Assembly (NCBI RefSeq): GCF_000010665.1
Contig: NC_012796.1
Coordinates: forward strand, 4,059,501 to 4,123,500
Reading direction: 5' to 3'
Length of the DNA stretch: 64,000 bases
Source: Solidesulfovibrio magneticus RS-1
GTDB lineage: Bacteria; Desulfobacterota; Desulfovibrionia; Desulfovibrionales; Desulfovibrionaceae
The stretch's first letter is position 1; each line of letters opens with the position of its first letter. The notes below the pieces were generated by a model. The model was given only the letters and a program-made list of their open reading frames with translations, was not told where the DNA came from and searched no databases. Both the position numbers and the translations under genes were made by a program. Shown piece by piece: positions 17,675-26,134 of the stretch.

Positions 17675-18469
17675 ATGATGCCGTCCCTTTGCCCCGACGT
17701 CTCGCCCGAGGATCGCGTCCGCATCCGACAGGCCGTCCTCGTCAAATACGAGCAGGTGGCCCGCTCGCCCCAGGGCCAGTTCCGCTACCCCGTGGGCCGC
17801 CAAGGTCTGGCCGGCCTGGGCTACGATCTGGCCTTGACGGACCGGCTGCCGGCCGATGTCCTGGACGGCTTCGTCGGTGTGGGCAATCCCCTCGCCCCGG
17901 GCGCGCCCAGCCCCGGGGAACATGTCCTCGAACTCGGCTGCGGCACGGGAGTCGATGCCCTGCTGGCCGCCCTGCTCGTCGGATCAGCCGGTTTCGTCGC
18001 CGGCTTGGAATATTCCCCGGCCCTGGCCCGACGGGCCGAGGCCAACCGATCCCGCGCCGGCCTGGGCAACGTCGCCTTTTGCCTGGGATCGGCCGAAGCC
18101 CTCCCCTACGGCGACGCCGCTTTCGATCTGGCCCTCTCCAATGGCGTGTTCAATCTGGTGGTGGACAAGGCAGCGGCCCTGGCTGAAGCTTTCCGGGTCT
18201 TGCGCCCGGGCGGGCGGCTGGCCGTGTCCGACCAGATCCGCCTGGGGCCGCCGCCCCAAGACCATGCGGCCATGGTCGCCTCCTGGTTCACCTGAAAGGG
18301 AGGGGCTGTGTCGCAAACGGCGTTTGCGCTTCTTCTTCGGCAAAGCGGCTTTACCGACGTGGTCTGCCTCGGCCCCTCGGGCTACGCCAGTTCGCCGGCC
18401 ACCATGGGCATGACGTTTCTGGCGCGAAAACCCGCTCCCTCCCGTTGCATTCCGGCTCCGCTTGGGTAG
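17675..18469 (+). CDS. ArsM-like SAM methyltransferase, probable selenoprotein (UGA at 18293)
   Basis: The methyltransferase domain is clear: LELGCGTGVDALLAALL (SAM-binding motif I) near residues 88-104 and ALSNGVFNLVVDK further on, resembling ArsM/UbiE-type enzymes. An in-frame TGA at 18293-18295 (residue 207) would stop it early at ASWFT. Translation continues in the same frame for 57 more residues with the expected C-terminus: KGGAVSQTAFALLLRQSGFTDV-type text, then PSGYASSPATMGMTFLARKP. In ArsM proteins this junction reads GC-x-AGA, so the TGA sits at a conserved cysteine. A hairpin 24 bases downstream fits a bacterial SECIS. Selenocysteine is therefore more likely than a nonsense mutation, though I cannot exclude the latter. 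Substrate probably a metalloid; inferred. Confidence 0.75.
18312..18328 (+). promoter_or_regulatory. SECIS-like hairpin
   Basis: CGCAAAC (18312-18318) and GTTTGCG (18322-18328) form a perfect 7-bp stem with a GGC loop. The loop G lies 24 bases after the UGA, inside the usual bacterial SECIS distance of about 16-37 bases, and contains the guanine expected in the apical loop. Confidence 0.65.
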
Positions 18470-18524
18470 TATGGTTCCGTGGCCCCTGGCCGCGCCCACT
18501 CCACCAACCCCAAAGGAGTCCGCC

Positions 18525-18950
18525 ATGCGTATGCGCCGCGCCTTGCTCGTCCTTTTTGCCTTGCTGCTGGCCGCCCCGGCCGTTTCCGCCCAGGCCCAGA
18601 GCCAGGGCATCCCGCAACTCGTCGGGACCTGGGAAACCGCCGGCTTCGCCATGCACGACACGAAAAACGGCTTCGTCACCGGCGACAAACAGTCCGCCAC
18701 CCTGGTCATCAAGGAACAACACGGCCGGGTGTTTTCCGGCGAGGTCAGCTGGACCGGCAAGGTCACGGGCAAGGACACCATCTCCGGCGTCATCGACAAG
18801 AACGGTGAGGAATTCTACTTCGTCGGCCACAAGGACGCCCTGCGCCTGGGCAAGCTCGAAGGCCCCGACGCCATGGTCTTTTACTACCTCTCCTCCGGCG
18901 GCGACAACCCCCGGGCCGGCTACGTGGAATATAAGCGCAAGCAGAAGTAG
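18525..18950 (+). CDS. small exported protein of unknown function
   Basis: A 141-residue protein with a signal peptide (MRMRRALLVLFALLLAAP, then a VSAQA cleavage region). The mature part is a short beta-rich domain: LVGTWETAGFAMH, LVIKEQHGRVFSGEVSW, TISGVIDKNGEEFYFVG, MVFYYLSSGG. This pattern, with GTW near the start, resembles small lipocalin-like or avidin-like periplasmic barrels, but the match is only visual. AAGGAG precedes the ATG by six bases. It is likely a periplasmic protein; the function is unknown. Confidence 0.75.
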   Translation: MRMRRALLVLFALLLAAPAVSAQAQSQGIPQLVGTWETAGFAMHDTKNGFVTGDKQSATLVIKEQHGRVFSGEVSWTGKVTGKDTISGVIDKNGEEFYFVGHKDALRLGKLEGPDAMVFYYLSSGGDNPRAGYVEYKRKQK

Positions 18951-18968
18951 AAAGAGGAGAAGGAGAGG

Positions 18969-19006
18969 CCTCCGGCGGCTGGGGGCCTGAGGCCCCCAGA
19001 CCCCCC
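18969..19006. repeat. REP-like palindrome, copy 3
   Basis: CTGGGGGCC/GGCCCCCAG with a TGA loop, preceded by GCCTCCGGCGG and followed by CCCCCC, almost identical to copy 2. It lies just after the exported protein gene, between convergent reading frames. Confidence 0.85.
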
Positions 19007-19039
19007 ATCTGAAGAAGGGGGGCAAGGAGGCCAGCGGGC

Positions 19040-19278
19040 CTAGAGCCGCTGCAGTTCGGCGATGGCGTCGCGGGCGGCCCAGGCGGCCTGCGAACGTTCT
19101 TCCAGAAGTCTCGCCGCCGTCACAAGCGCCGCCCGGCGCAAGGCTTCGTCGCGCTTGCCGATCTGGCGCAACGCCCAACTCGCCGCCTTCCGGACCGGCT
19201 GACCGGACTGCCAAGGCCCGGAAGACGTTCAAGCAACCCGGCGGCGCGAACGGCGGCAGCGTCGGACATGTCGGACAT
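19040..19278 (-). pseudogene. remnant of an AlkD-like DNA alkylation repair gene
   Basis: The end of this stretch reads VRKAASWALRQIGKRDEAL, then AARLLEERSQAAWAARDAI and ELQRL-stop. This is the usual C-terminus of AlkD/HEAT-type alkylation repair proteins. Reading upstream, an ATG-led frame (MSDMSDAAAV) is shifted relative to it near 19200, and the frame of the AlkD-like part reaches a stop. Nearly all of the N-terminal domain is missing. The call as a decayed fragment is firm; the family call is by eye. Confidence 0.5.
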
Positions 19279-19286
19279 GGCAGGAC

Positions 19287-20240
19287 CTAGCCCAGGGCGG
19301 CGTAGCCGATGAGCACGGCCACGAGGCTTGCCGCCCGCAGGGCCTGGTTGTGGACGATGAGCCGGGCCGCGACCTTGGGTTTGAAGATGCCGGCATAGTA
19401 GGGAAACTGGTGGCGAAAGGCCCGCATGGGCGTGGACAGGATATTGCCGACCAAAAGGGCCAGCACCACTTGCCGGTGGTCGAGGTCGCCGGCCCCGAGC
19501 ATGGCCCCGGCGGCGGCCAGTCCGGCCGAGGTCTCGGCCGCGATCTGAAACACCACGATACTGACCGCTTGGGGCGTCATCCAGGACAAAAAGCCCAGAT
19601 GGGCGGCCAGGAAACGCTCCATGGCCGTAAAAGCCCCCCACACGGCCAGATAGTGAAACAGCACGTAAACCGGCACGGTAAAAAGCACCATGGAGCGCAG
19701 CCGGCGCTTGAAGCGTTTCCAGGCCTTGGACAGGGCTTTTTTCCAAGAAAAGGCGTCGTCGGTCAGATGGCAGACCACGCAGCCGTCGGGCAGCGGCGGC
19801 AGGACGAGCCGGCCGTAGACAAGAATGGCGGCCGAACGGGCCACGGCGGCGGCCAAGGTCAGGCCGACGTAGGTCGCGGCGGCGCGCGGGCCGATAAAGG
19901 GCACGGTAATAAAAAACATTTGCGGCAAATGCAGGAAATAGGTGGGCAGGCTGTTGAAGAGGTTGGCCAGGACCAGTTCGCGGTCGGTGAGCTTGCCCTG
20001 GCCATACGCTTCGGCCAGAAGCGAGTTGGCGGCCACGCCAGAGAAAAAAGCCATGGAGAAGCTTGCGCCGATGACGTCCTTGAGATGGCCGACGCGAATG
20101 ATGGGCGCGGCCAGCCGTGCCAGGAACCGGGTCCAGTTGAGGGCCTCGATGAGGTTGGCGACAAAAAGCCCCAGGGCCAGGGAACCGAGCAAACGCAGGA
20201 GCGGCCAGCCAAGGGCCTGCCAGATGTGGGCGATATCCAT
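19287..20240 (-). CDS. nucleoside-recognition (Gate) domain membrane protein
   Basis: A 317-residue membrane protein with about seven hydrophobic segments. Visible features include a membrane stretch LLRLLGSLALGLFVANLIEAL, IGASFSMAFFSGVAANSLLAE (family motif), LFNSLPTYFLHLPQMFF, and in the second half MVLFTVPVYVLFHYLAVW and AETSAGLAAAGAML. It resembles the nucleoside-recognition/Gate proteins related to SpmA/SpmB and FeoB. A CVVCHLTDD motif between the halves could bind metal. The start at 20240 (MDIAHIWQ) is preferred over the upstream one because the earlier residues are low-complexity. Substrate unknown. Confidence 0.8.
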   Translation of the reverse strand: MDIAHIWQALGWPLLRLLGSLALGLFVANLIEALNWTRFLARLAAPIIRVGHLKDVIGASFSMAFFSGVAANSLLAEAYGQGKLTDRELVLANLFNSLPTYFLHLPQMFFITVPFIGPRAAATYVGLTLAAAVARSAAILVYGRLVLPPLPDGCVVCHLTDDAFSWKKALSKAWKRFKRRLRSMVLFTVPVYVLFHYLAVWGAFTAMERFLAAHLGFLSWMTPQAVSIVVFQIAAETSAGLAAAGAMLGAGDLDHRQVVLALLVGNILSTPMRAFRHQFPYYAGIFKPKVAARLIVHNQALRAASLVAVLIGYAALG

Positions 20241-20344
20241 GGGACGTGAGGTATAGTCCGGCCGGGGCGGTTTGGGAAGCGGGCTGACGCAACATGGCTT
20301 TTTTGTCGGCAAGGCGAATTTTTCCCAAATCGGAAAGATGTCGC

Positions 20345-20373
20345 TTGACAGAACCGGCCCTTGGGCATAGAGA
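20345..20373 (+). promoter_or_regulatory. candidate tRNA promoter
   Basis: TTGACA at 20345-20350, then 17 bases to TAGAGA (20368-20373). It lies 15 bases before tRNA-Lys and would drive both tRNAs. Confidence 0.5.
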
Positions 20374-20387
20374 CATTCTTCCCGTGT

Positions 20388-20463
20388 GGGCCGTTAACTC
20401 AGTCGGTAGAGTATCTGCCTTTTAAGCAGAGAGTCGCTGGTTCGAGCCCAGCACGGCCCACCA
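20388..20463 (+). tRNA. tRNA-Lys (anticodon TTT)
   Basis: Complete cloverleaf. Acceptor GGGCCGT pairs with ACGGCCC; anticodon loop CTTTTAA gives anticodon TTT; T-arm carries GGTTCGAGCC; CCA is encoded. Confidence 0.97.
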
Positions 20464-20475
20464 GCCTCGTATTAG

Positions 20476-20551
20476 GTCCCCATCGTCTAGTGGCCTAGGA
20501 CGGCGGCCTCTCACGCCGCTAACAGGGGTTCAAATCCCCTTGGGGACGCCA
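20476..20551 (+). tRNA. tRNA-Glu (anticodon CTC)
   Basis: Acceptor GTCCCCA pairs with TGGGGAC; anticodon loop CTCTCAC gives CTC; T-arm carries GGGTTCAAATCCC; CCA is encoded. The 3' end abuts the island integrase region and is the likely attachment site. Confidence 0.97.
20524..20551. other. probable attL of the genomic island
   Basis: The 3' part of tRNA-Glu, including the T-arm and acceptor stem, is a classic target of tyrosine integrases, and the integrase gene starts reading away 74 bases downstream. No second copy of this sequence is seen in the window, so attR must be outside. Confidence 0.6.
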
Positions 20552-20591
20552 AAGAATTCAAAGGGTTACGACTGCTGTAGCCTTCTTGGAG

Positions 20592-20618
20592 AGTAGGTAA
20601 GTAGGTTCCAGAGTAGGT
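20592..20618. repeat. three AGTAGGT repeats beside attL
   Basis: AGTAGGT occurs at 20592-20598, 20600-20606 and 20612-20618, between the tRNA and the integrase stop. Short direct repeats here are often arm-type integrase or excisionase sites. Confidence 0.55.
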
Positions 20619-20624
20619 AGCTGC

Positions 20625-21707
20625 TTACCCGTTCTGTACAAGCCTTACGGATGGCCGACCAGAGATTCCAGCTCTGGTCGGCTTTTCCTTTTTCGAGAAG
20701 ACGTCATTGAGGACGATCCGAACCCCACGAAGCTGGTGCAGGTAGCGGGCGGTGGTCGTCGCGGACTTGTGCCGCAGGATGGCCTGGATGAGGGTCAACT
20801 CCACCCCTGCCGCGTCCAAAATGGATGCAGACAAATGGCGGATGGAATGCCGGTCAAACTTCTTGACCCCAGCCAGGCCGCACAGTTCTTTCATCCAGTG
20901 CTGCCGGGAAACGAAAGGCACGCCCGTCACGGGATTCGGAAAAACCCACTCTCCCGCCACCTCCTGGCGGTGCTTGAAGAGGGTTTCAAACAGCTCGTCC
21001 GTCATAGGAAGCCAATCGTATTCCTTGTCGCCCCCGGCTCGCTTGGAAGTCCACAGGCAGACACGGCGGTTCCTGAAGTCCACGTCGGTCCACCGCAGCC
21101 GCAGGATTTCGTTCTTGCGCCCCGCCAAGTGTAAAAAGGCGAGGAGCATAACCTTGTCCTGCCCTTCCGCAACCGCATACACCTTCCAGAAGTCCTCCTC
21201 GGAAGGGATGTAGCGCGGTTTTTTCTGCGCCGGGAGCCTGTCGACGCGGCAAGGATTCTTCTCGAGGAAATCAAGGTACTTGATGCCCCAGTTCCACGCC
21301 GCGACGAGATTTTTACGCTCCTTGTTGGCAGCGTTTCCAGTCCGTTGAGTCCCCTGGATGCGCAAGTAGTCGAGCACCATTTTGGGCTTCAGTTCGACCA
21401 CAGGCATCGTGGGGTCAACGTACTGGAAAAACCGGCGGAAGACGGCAATCTTTTCTTCAACAACCTTCGAGCTGAACTTCTGGCAGAAATCCAGGTATTC
21501 TTCAGCCCACGTCACCAAGGTTGGCAAAGAGTCCGTACCGGTCTCGTGCGATTGCTTCTTGGGCGGAAGTCCGTTCCCGCTGCGCATCTTCACTTCCCAG
21601 GCGATGGCTTCCGCCTTGTTCGTGAAGATCGAGCACTTCCGCTCGCCGTTGACTTGCACCTGCGCGACCCACTTCGTCAGTCCTTTCTGTGTTCTTTTGT
21701 ACGGCAT
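20625..21707 (-). CDS. int: tyrosine recombinase (island integrase)
   Basis: A 360-residue phage-type integrase. The C-terminal catalytic domain has the expected residues: Arg in HLAGRKNEILRLRW (box I), the H-x-x-R in DRHSIRHLSAS, His in LRHKSATTTARYLH and the Tyr nucleophile in the same stretch. The N-terminus has a DNA-binding SAM-like region (WAEEYLDFCQKFSS). The start follows GGAGGAAAGCTG. It lies against tRNA-Glu and should catalyse integration and excision there. The excisionase-like gene upstream overlaps its 5' end by about 200 bases. Confidence 0.95.
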   Translation of the reverse strand: MPYKRTQKGLTKWVAQVQVNGERKCSIFTNKAEAIAWEVKMRSGNGLPPKKQSHETGTDSLPTLVTWAEEYLDFCQKFSSKVVEEKIAVFRRFFQYVDPTMPVVELKPKMVLDYLRIQGTQRTGNAANKERKNLVAAWNWGIKYLDFLEKNPCRVDRLPAQKKPRYIPSEEDFWKVYAVAEGQDKVMLLAFLHLAGRKNEILRLRWTDVDFRNRRVCLWTSKRAGGDKEYDWLPMTDELFETLFKHRQEVAGEWVFPNPVTGVPFVSRQHWMKELCGLAGVKKFDRHSIRHLSASILDAAGVELTLIQAILRHKSATTTARYLHQLRGVRIVLNDVFSKKEKPTRAGISGRPSVRLVQNG

Positions 21708-21885
21708 CAGCTTTCCTCCGGATGCTCTCTGTAACTATATTTTCAAAGAACAGCAGGCGTTTACCGATGCGTACTCCACCCAGTTCATGAGCATGCTCCA
21801 AAACCCACTTTCGATCAACGCCTAAAAATGTTGCCAACTCCACGTAGCTTATTTTCCGACCAAGTTTCTCCTCGAGACCATCCAT
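21502..21885 (-). CDS. excisionase-like HTH protein overlapping integrase
   Basis: A 127-residue frame with GGAGGAG eight bases before the ATG. Residues 10-60 look like a MerR/excisionase-type winged helix: KISYVELATFLGVDRKWVL, then VRIGKRLLFFENI. The last 68 residues overlap the integrase gene in another frame, and their composition there (charged, low complexity) suggests the overlap may be only partly meaningful. It is the natural candidate for the island excisionase (recombination directionality factor). Alternatively the gene is shorter because of an unseen frameshift. Confidence 0.6.
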   Translation of the reverse strand: MDGLEEKLGRKISYVELATFLGVDRKWVLEHAHELGGVRIGKRLLFFENIVTESIRRKADAVQKNTERTDEVGRAGASQRRAEVLDLHEQGGSHRLGSEDAQRERTSAQEAIARDRYGLFANLGDVG

Positions 21886-22311
21886 AACTCCTCCATTTGC
21901 CGGGAGATGTTCCCCCAATAGAGGACATCCTAGTCGAAAAATCCGGCCCAAGGCGGCCCCGTTCAGCGCGTGAAATGGGTCCGCAGTTGTGGGCTACCCC
22001 GTCGCCGGACAAGATGGGACCCCGAGGTGACCATTTGCCCGCTTTCTCGAAAGGGGGTGCCCCACCCCGCCACGGTCGGGGGCAACAAGGGAAAGGCGAA
22101 CAGCACTATTCGGGTAAGGCGGCACGATTTGGCCAGCCGCGCCCCAGCTCCGAGATGGCCCATATTCGGCCTAGGGAGGCTCTCAGGGAGTTTTTATTCG
22201 CAAAGCGTGCCAATGCCCCCAGCCATGGGAACGCCGCTGAGCGTGGCGTACACGCAGAAAATGGCCCGGGTGGCGGGACATCGCACGTAGCCCCAATGAT
22301 CAGGAGGAGCC
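21886..22311. other. gene-free stretch with high GC
   Basis: About 430 bases between the excisionase-like gene and a terminator. Reading frames are present in several registers but none has a convincing start, ribosome site or recognisable protein. It may hold the promoter region for the excisionase-integrase pair. Confidence 0.5.
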
Positions 22312-22357
22312 TGAAAACAAAACAGCCCCTGGACCGCCATGAGCGGCCAGAGGCTGT
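22312..22357 (-). terminator. terminator of the DUF927-type ATPase gene
   Basis: ACAGCC (22322-22327) pairs with GGCTGT (22352-22357) with an inner stem CCGC/GCGG. Read on the minus strand, the hairpin is followed by a T-rich run (TTTTGTTTTC). Confidence 0.75.
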
Positions 22358-22378
22358 CGTTGTTGGGAGGATCTGAAA

Positions 22379-24292
22379 CTAAAGGTCGGCGTAAAGATCG
22401 TCCGTCCCGGTCGCGCCAATAGAAGGACAAACGCTGTTCCCGTGTTCCTGGCCCGCCCGTTCCGGATTTCCAGGGTTGCCCACCCTATTGTCGTCGCCCT
22501 CGCCACGGCGGCGGAAGGTGTCCTTGAAACACTCGGCGAAATCCAGATGGACAACCCGGTGGTGGACCCCATTGACGTACTTGCGGGTGCCAATGCGGTC
22601 GGGGTCACTGCTCAGAATGAGGCCCTGCTCATGAAGACGCTTCCAAAGGCGACCCCGGGTTTCAAGGGTAAAGCCCTTGGATTTGGTCTGCTTGTGGGCA
22701 GCGTCGTAGCTGATAGCCGGGAGCAGATACAAGTTTTCGCCGGCAACCCAGCCGAAGCGAAGCCCATTCTTATGCCACTCTCCGTTGATATTGGTCCACC
22801 CGATAGAATCCTTCGATTCAAAAGAATGGAATTCATTAGGGTTGATGAAGTCAAAATAGCCATCACCCTGAGTCATGGCGTCAGCCAGTTGATCGAAGAA
22901 GAGATCCGCAGTGTCGTCATAGAAGAAAACCTTGTTTTGGTTGCGGCCAACTTCAAGAAAGACATCCTTAGCATGAGACAGCATGGCGGCAGCCTCAGAT
23001 TCAGAAATAATATTCTGAGCTTTAATATAATCAGCAAACATTCCGAAACCGAGGAAGAGCTTGGCGGTATTCTCAGGCGTACGACAATGCACGGAACGAA
23101 GATCAGAAAAATGGTCACGAAGCCGCTCAAGCTCAGCAGGGATATGATCTTTTAGCCGGTCGTAATTGACAGAAATCCATTTAATATAACCAGCCATGGC
23201 ATTTTCAAAGAGACCAGCCGCCGCGTACTGCTGCATCTGGGAAAGCTCGCTGGAATCAATGTCCCCCTTGCTGAGTTGGACGACAAAAAGGCGAGCGAGA
23301 AGGCTGTCCCCCCTCGGCAGCGTTTCGCCGCTGGTCATGATCATGGCGCGGGAATGGTAGCTGCGGGCCAAATCATTGCGTCCCATCCGCTGCCGCCCGG
23401 TGGAGTTCCCCTGCCCACGGAAAATTCGCTCCGCCTTTTTTTCGAGTTCCTTGTACCCCAAGGAAGACCGCTCGTTGCGCAGGTAGGTGAAATCGTCGAT
23501 GACAAAAACCGCGTCCTTCGCAAGAAACGTCATAATTTCCAGGGCGTTTTCGGTAGAGGCCCAGTTGCCGGGCAAGCTGTTGTGAAATTGCCGGCCATAG
23601 TGGCTCTGGCAGAGCATGGTCAGCTGGGATTTGAAGGAACCGGTCACGCCGTGGAGGAAGACGGAAAAGTCCAGGGGAATGAAGCACTGGAGGGGAGCCA
23701 GGAAAGTCGCCCCAATAAGGGGAAGGATCGCTTGGCTCGGGTTCATCTGCGCAAGCGCCAGGCAGGCCCGGAGCGACTGTTCAAGCTCGTGGTCTTCCTC
23801 GCCGGGATTAATGGAAAATTTACGCAGATGGGGATCCTCGATGGCAACTTCGAAATGAGCTTCGTCCCCGTCGGTGCCAATCACCGAACCATTGGTCATG
23901 TAAACGTGCCCATGGGGGGACTCAACCCAGCCGGTATGGCTCACGACCGTTTTCTTCGGCACGACCCCGCTAATCATCCGAATCGCCATGGGCAGGAGGT
24001 CCTTAACCTGCTTGACGGGATAGATAATGGCGCGGGAACCGTACTGACTCACCCACCCGAGCGAATTGAACTTTTCGGCAGGAACGGAGACAGTGGGGAG
24101 AAGCGTGCCGTCGCTAAAGTACCCTTCGATAAGGAATTCAATCTTAGAGATGATGCCATTGGAGACGGTACGCTCTTCGATTATTTTACACGCAAAGTTA
24201 CAAAGATTGATACTGTTGTCGCTATCACCGTGAACATGGGAGATACAGCCATCAACAATATCGAAAGTATAATCGCTATGCGCGCCATTCAT
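22379..24292 (-). CDS. DUF927-type ATPase (island replication helicase candidate)
   Basis: A 637-residue protein of the DUF927 group, ATPases found on plasmids, phages and islands. Visible motifs are a Walker A-like HGVTGSFKSQLTML near residues 216-229 and a Walker B VFVIDDFTYL. A preceding segment, VVSHTGWVESPHGHVYMTNG, is typical of DUF927 domains. The residues after 330 are mostly helical with a long C-terminal region rich in Arg/Gly. GGAG precedes the ATG. Related proteins act as helicases linked to primases, so a role in replication of the island in its excised state is likely but unproven. It may share a transcript with the unknown gene upstream (135-base gap). Confidence 0.75.
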   Translation of the reverse strand: MNGAHSDYTFDIVDGCISHVHGDSDNSINLCNFACKIIEERTVSNGIISKIEFLIEGYFSDGTLLPTVSVPAEKFNSLGWVSQYGSRAIIYPVKQVKDLLPMAIRMISGVVPKKTVVSHTGWVESPHGHVYMTNGSVIGTDGDEAHFEVAIEDPHLRKFSINPGEEDHELEQSLRACLALAQMNPSQAILPLIGATFLAPLQCFIPLDFSVFLHGVTGSFKSQLTMLCQSHYGRQFHNSLPGNWASTENALEIMTFLAKDAVFVIDDFTYLRNERSSLGYKELEKKAERIFRGQGNSTGRQRMGRNDLARSYHSRAMIMTSGETLPRGDSLLARLFVVQLSKGDIDSSELSQMQQYAAAGLFENAMAGYIKWISVNYDRLKDHIPAELERLRDHFSDLRSVHCRTPENTAKLFLGFGMFADYIKAQNIISESEAAAMLSHAKDVFLEVGRNQNKVFFYDDTADLFFDQLADAMTQGDGYFDFINPNEFHSFESKDSIGWTNINGEWHKNGLRFGWVAGENLYLLPAISYDAAHKQTKSKGFTLETRGRLWKRLHEQGLILSSDPDRIGTRKYVNGVHHRVVHLDFAECFKDTFRRRGEGDDNRVGNPGNPERAGQEHGNSVCPSIGATGTDDLYADL

Positions 24293-24427
24293 GTCGCTCT
24301 CCTTGTTTTTGTAGTGGGATCACTGTTGTCAATGACCCCACTTTAGACCAGGAGACGACGGCCCGTTGGCCCCGATTGCAAGCTTCAGCGGGTCCCTTTC
24401 GTGGGCCAGGAGCGCCTTCGAAAATGG

Positions 24428-25906
24428 TTAATTGGCGGCCCGCTTTTTCTTCTTGTAAGTAGCAATCCATCGCCCAATGGTTTTCTTGGAGATCCGACTA
24501 TACCCATATTCGTTTGCCACTTGAGACAAGAGATCTTTATACAACTCCCTGTCAAGCTTAAGGTATTCCAGCGTAAGTCTTTCGATGTGCTGGAGGGATA
24601 TCTTTACAAAATGCTCGGAGTTGGCATGATAAAAATCACGCATCCTCTTTCTTCTGTCTTTGCTGCATGATGATAACTTCTTAGCCGAATAACGCCTAGA
24701 GTCGTATTCAGGACGAATTTTTCCAATCATAGCGTTATAAAGCAACGCGGCCTCTTCCTCGGCTTTTGGAAGAACTGTGCTATCCATTCGGGAAGGCAGT
24801 TTCCCTTCAATAATGGAATTATATTCTTTATAAATATCAATGGTTTCCTGGCCAAGCTCCTGAAATCTATCCGAATGCGTTTCTATACCGATTACGCTTA
24901 GCCGCCCTACAAGTGCGTTAAATTTGCAAAGTTGCTCGGAAAAAATAGTGTCTGACAAAATGGATTCCCACCACGCAGTGAGGCGCAAGACGCCTGTTGG
25001 CTGAAGTTCTCGTGGCTCAATAATGAACCTGTGCCAGTAATATAATATCCTCGCGCACTTTGCCTTTATTTTTTCCTCAAGGCTTATAAGTGACTGGACA
25101 ATTGTATGTTTTATAGCCTCCTGAGATTTGCAAGAGAACTTCGCCAAAATATTGATTGATCCAGTATTGTTAAAATTTATCATGGTTGTATAGGGCGCAT
25201 CTGGATTACTCACGGGCACAATATTGTATGAATTTTTATCCTTGCCAATAAAAATATGACCGAGAAAATCAGCTAACACATCTTTATCTTTGGCCTTTGA
25301 AGTATTCGCACCATCAACATCGCCTTCTTCGATTCCAATAAATATTGAATAATAGAAACAGACAAATCGCATAAATTCGTATGAGAAAACCATGTCAAAT
25401 GATGGCGTTTTAATATGTTTAATTTCTTCGATAATTGTTTCTTGCGATGGGATTTCAAAGTAACCATCAGTGTTTACCTCGAAAGTGGCTGCGAGATGGT
25501 TTAGTAATATTATGTACTCACTTAATAGCAAAAGAAGTTCAGCGGGATCGGCACTTCTTACGGGAAATGCAGATGGATTGAGCAAAAACAAAACTTTCTG
25601 AAGTTGAAGAGTACAATACTCATAAAATCCATCAATATCGTTATCTTTGCCATTTAAAATTGCCTCTGCTTCAATATCCTTTCCCATTATGGTGACGAGC
25701 TTGGAGCAAATTTCAAATGGAAATTTTGCCAGTAATTCCATTGTCGAGGCGTGGGAAATTCCCTCTACCTCAGCTTCGGTCACGTCGTGTGCGGGGACCC
25801 TGTCCGGGCCAAAGAGGATGGCGGACGTCATCGACCGGTCTTTGGCAAACGAAAAGCGCGCGAAACCCAGGTTCATTTCCGATGAGGGCTGTGCATTTGC
25901 AGGCAT
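24428..25906 (-). CDS. unknown protein with C-terminal HTH-like tail
   Basis: A 492-residue protein with no family I recognise. The N-terminal 40 residues are GC-rich, while the rest is AT-rich and helical (LAAFL-type and LLLLLSEYIILLNHL stretches), which suggests a mosaic origin. The last 30 residues, SRISKKTIGRWIATYKKKKR, look like a DNA-binding helix with a basic tail. The ATG at 25906 is chosen because GGAGG precedes it by nine bases; the ATG at 25939 has none. It lies upstream of the DUF927-type gene on the same strand and may be part of the same replication module. Confidence 0.55.
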   Translation of the reverse strand: MPANAQPSSEMNLGFARFSFAKDRSMTSAILFGPDRVPAHDVTEAEVEGISHASTMELLAKFPFEICSKLVTIMGKDIEAEAILNGKDNDIDGFYEYCTLQLQKVLFLLNPSAFPVRSADPAELLLLLSEYIILLNHLAATFEVNTDGYFEIPSQETIIEEIKHIKTPSFDMVFSYEFMRFVCFYYSIFIGIEEGDVDGANTSKAKDKDVLADFLGHIFIGKDKNSYNIVPVSNPDAPYTTMINFNNTGSINILAKFSCKSQEAIKHTIVQSLISLEEKIKAKCARILYYWHRFIIEPRELQPTGVLRLTAWWESILSDTIFSEQLCKFNALVGRLSVIGIETHSDRFQELGQETIDIYKEYNSIIEGKLPSRMDSTVLPKAEEEAALLYNAMIGKIRPEYDSRRYSAKKLSSCSKDRRKRMRDFYHANSEHFVKISLQHIERLTLEYLKLDRELYKDLLSQVANEYGYSRISKKTIGRWIATYKKKKRAAN

Positions 25907-26134
25907 AAGCGCATTCCTCCAGGCGACGGGTGTAATCATGTGGGGATATCACGGGCCGGGTGGGTTGAAAATGGAGAATGGTTTGACGGAGGTCACCGCA
26001 GAGGCCCTATCAACCTGATTTTACGTGGACTTTGAGAAAGGGATCCGCCGCCATTCCTTCGTTGATCCCCCTCGGGTGTTCGATCCCGCCTAGCATTGGC
26101 TCCAGCTTGAACGCAAAAGCAAAGGAGCCACGAC

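Noticed and set aside
17675-18295. Methyltransferase ending at TGA 18293-18295 as a normal stop
   Set aside because: The same frame encodes the expected C-terminus after the TGA and a SECIS-like hairpin follows, so readthrough as selenocysteine is more likely.
23276-24346. Plus-strand frame opposite the DUF927-type gene
   Set aside because: The minus-strand gene has a ribosome site and Walker motifs; this frame has neither.
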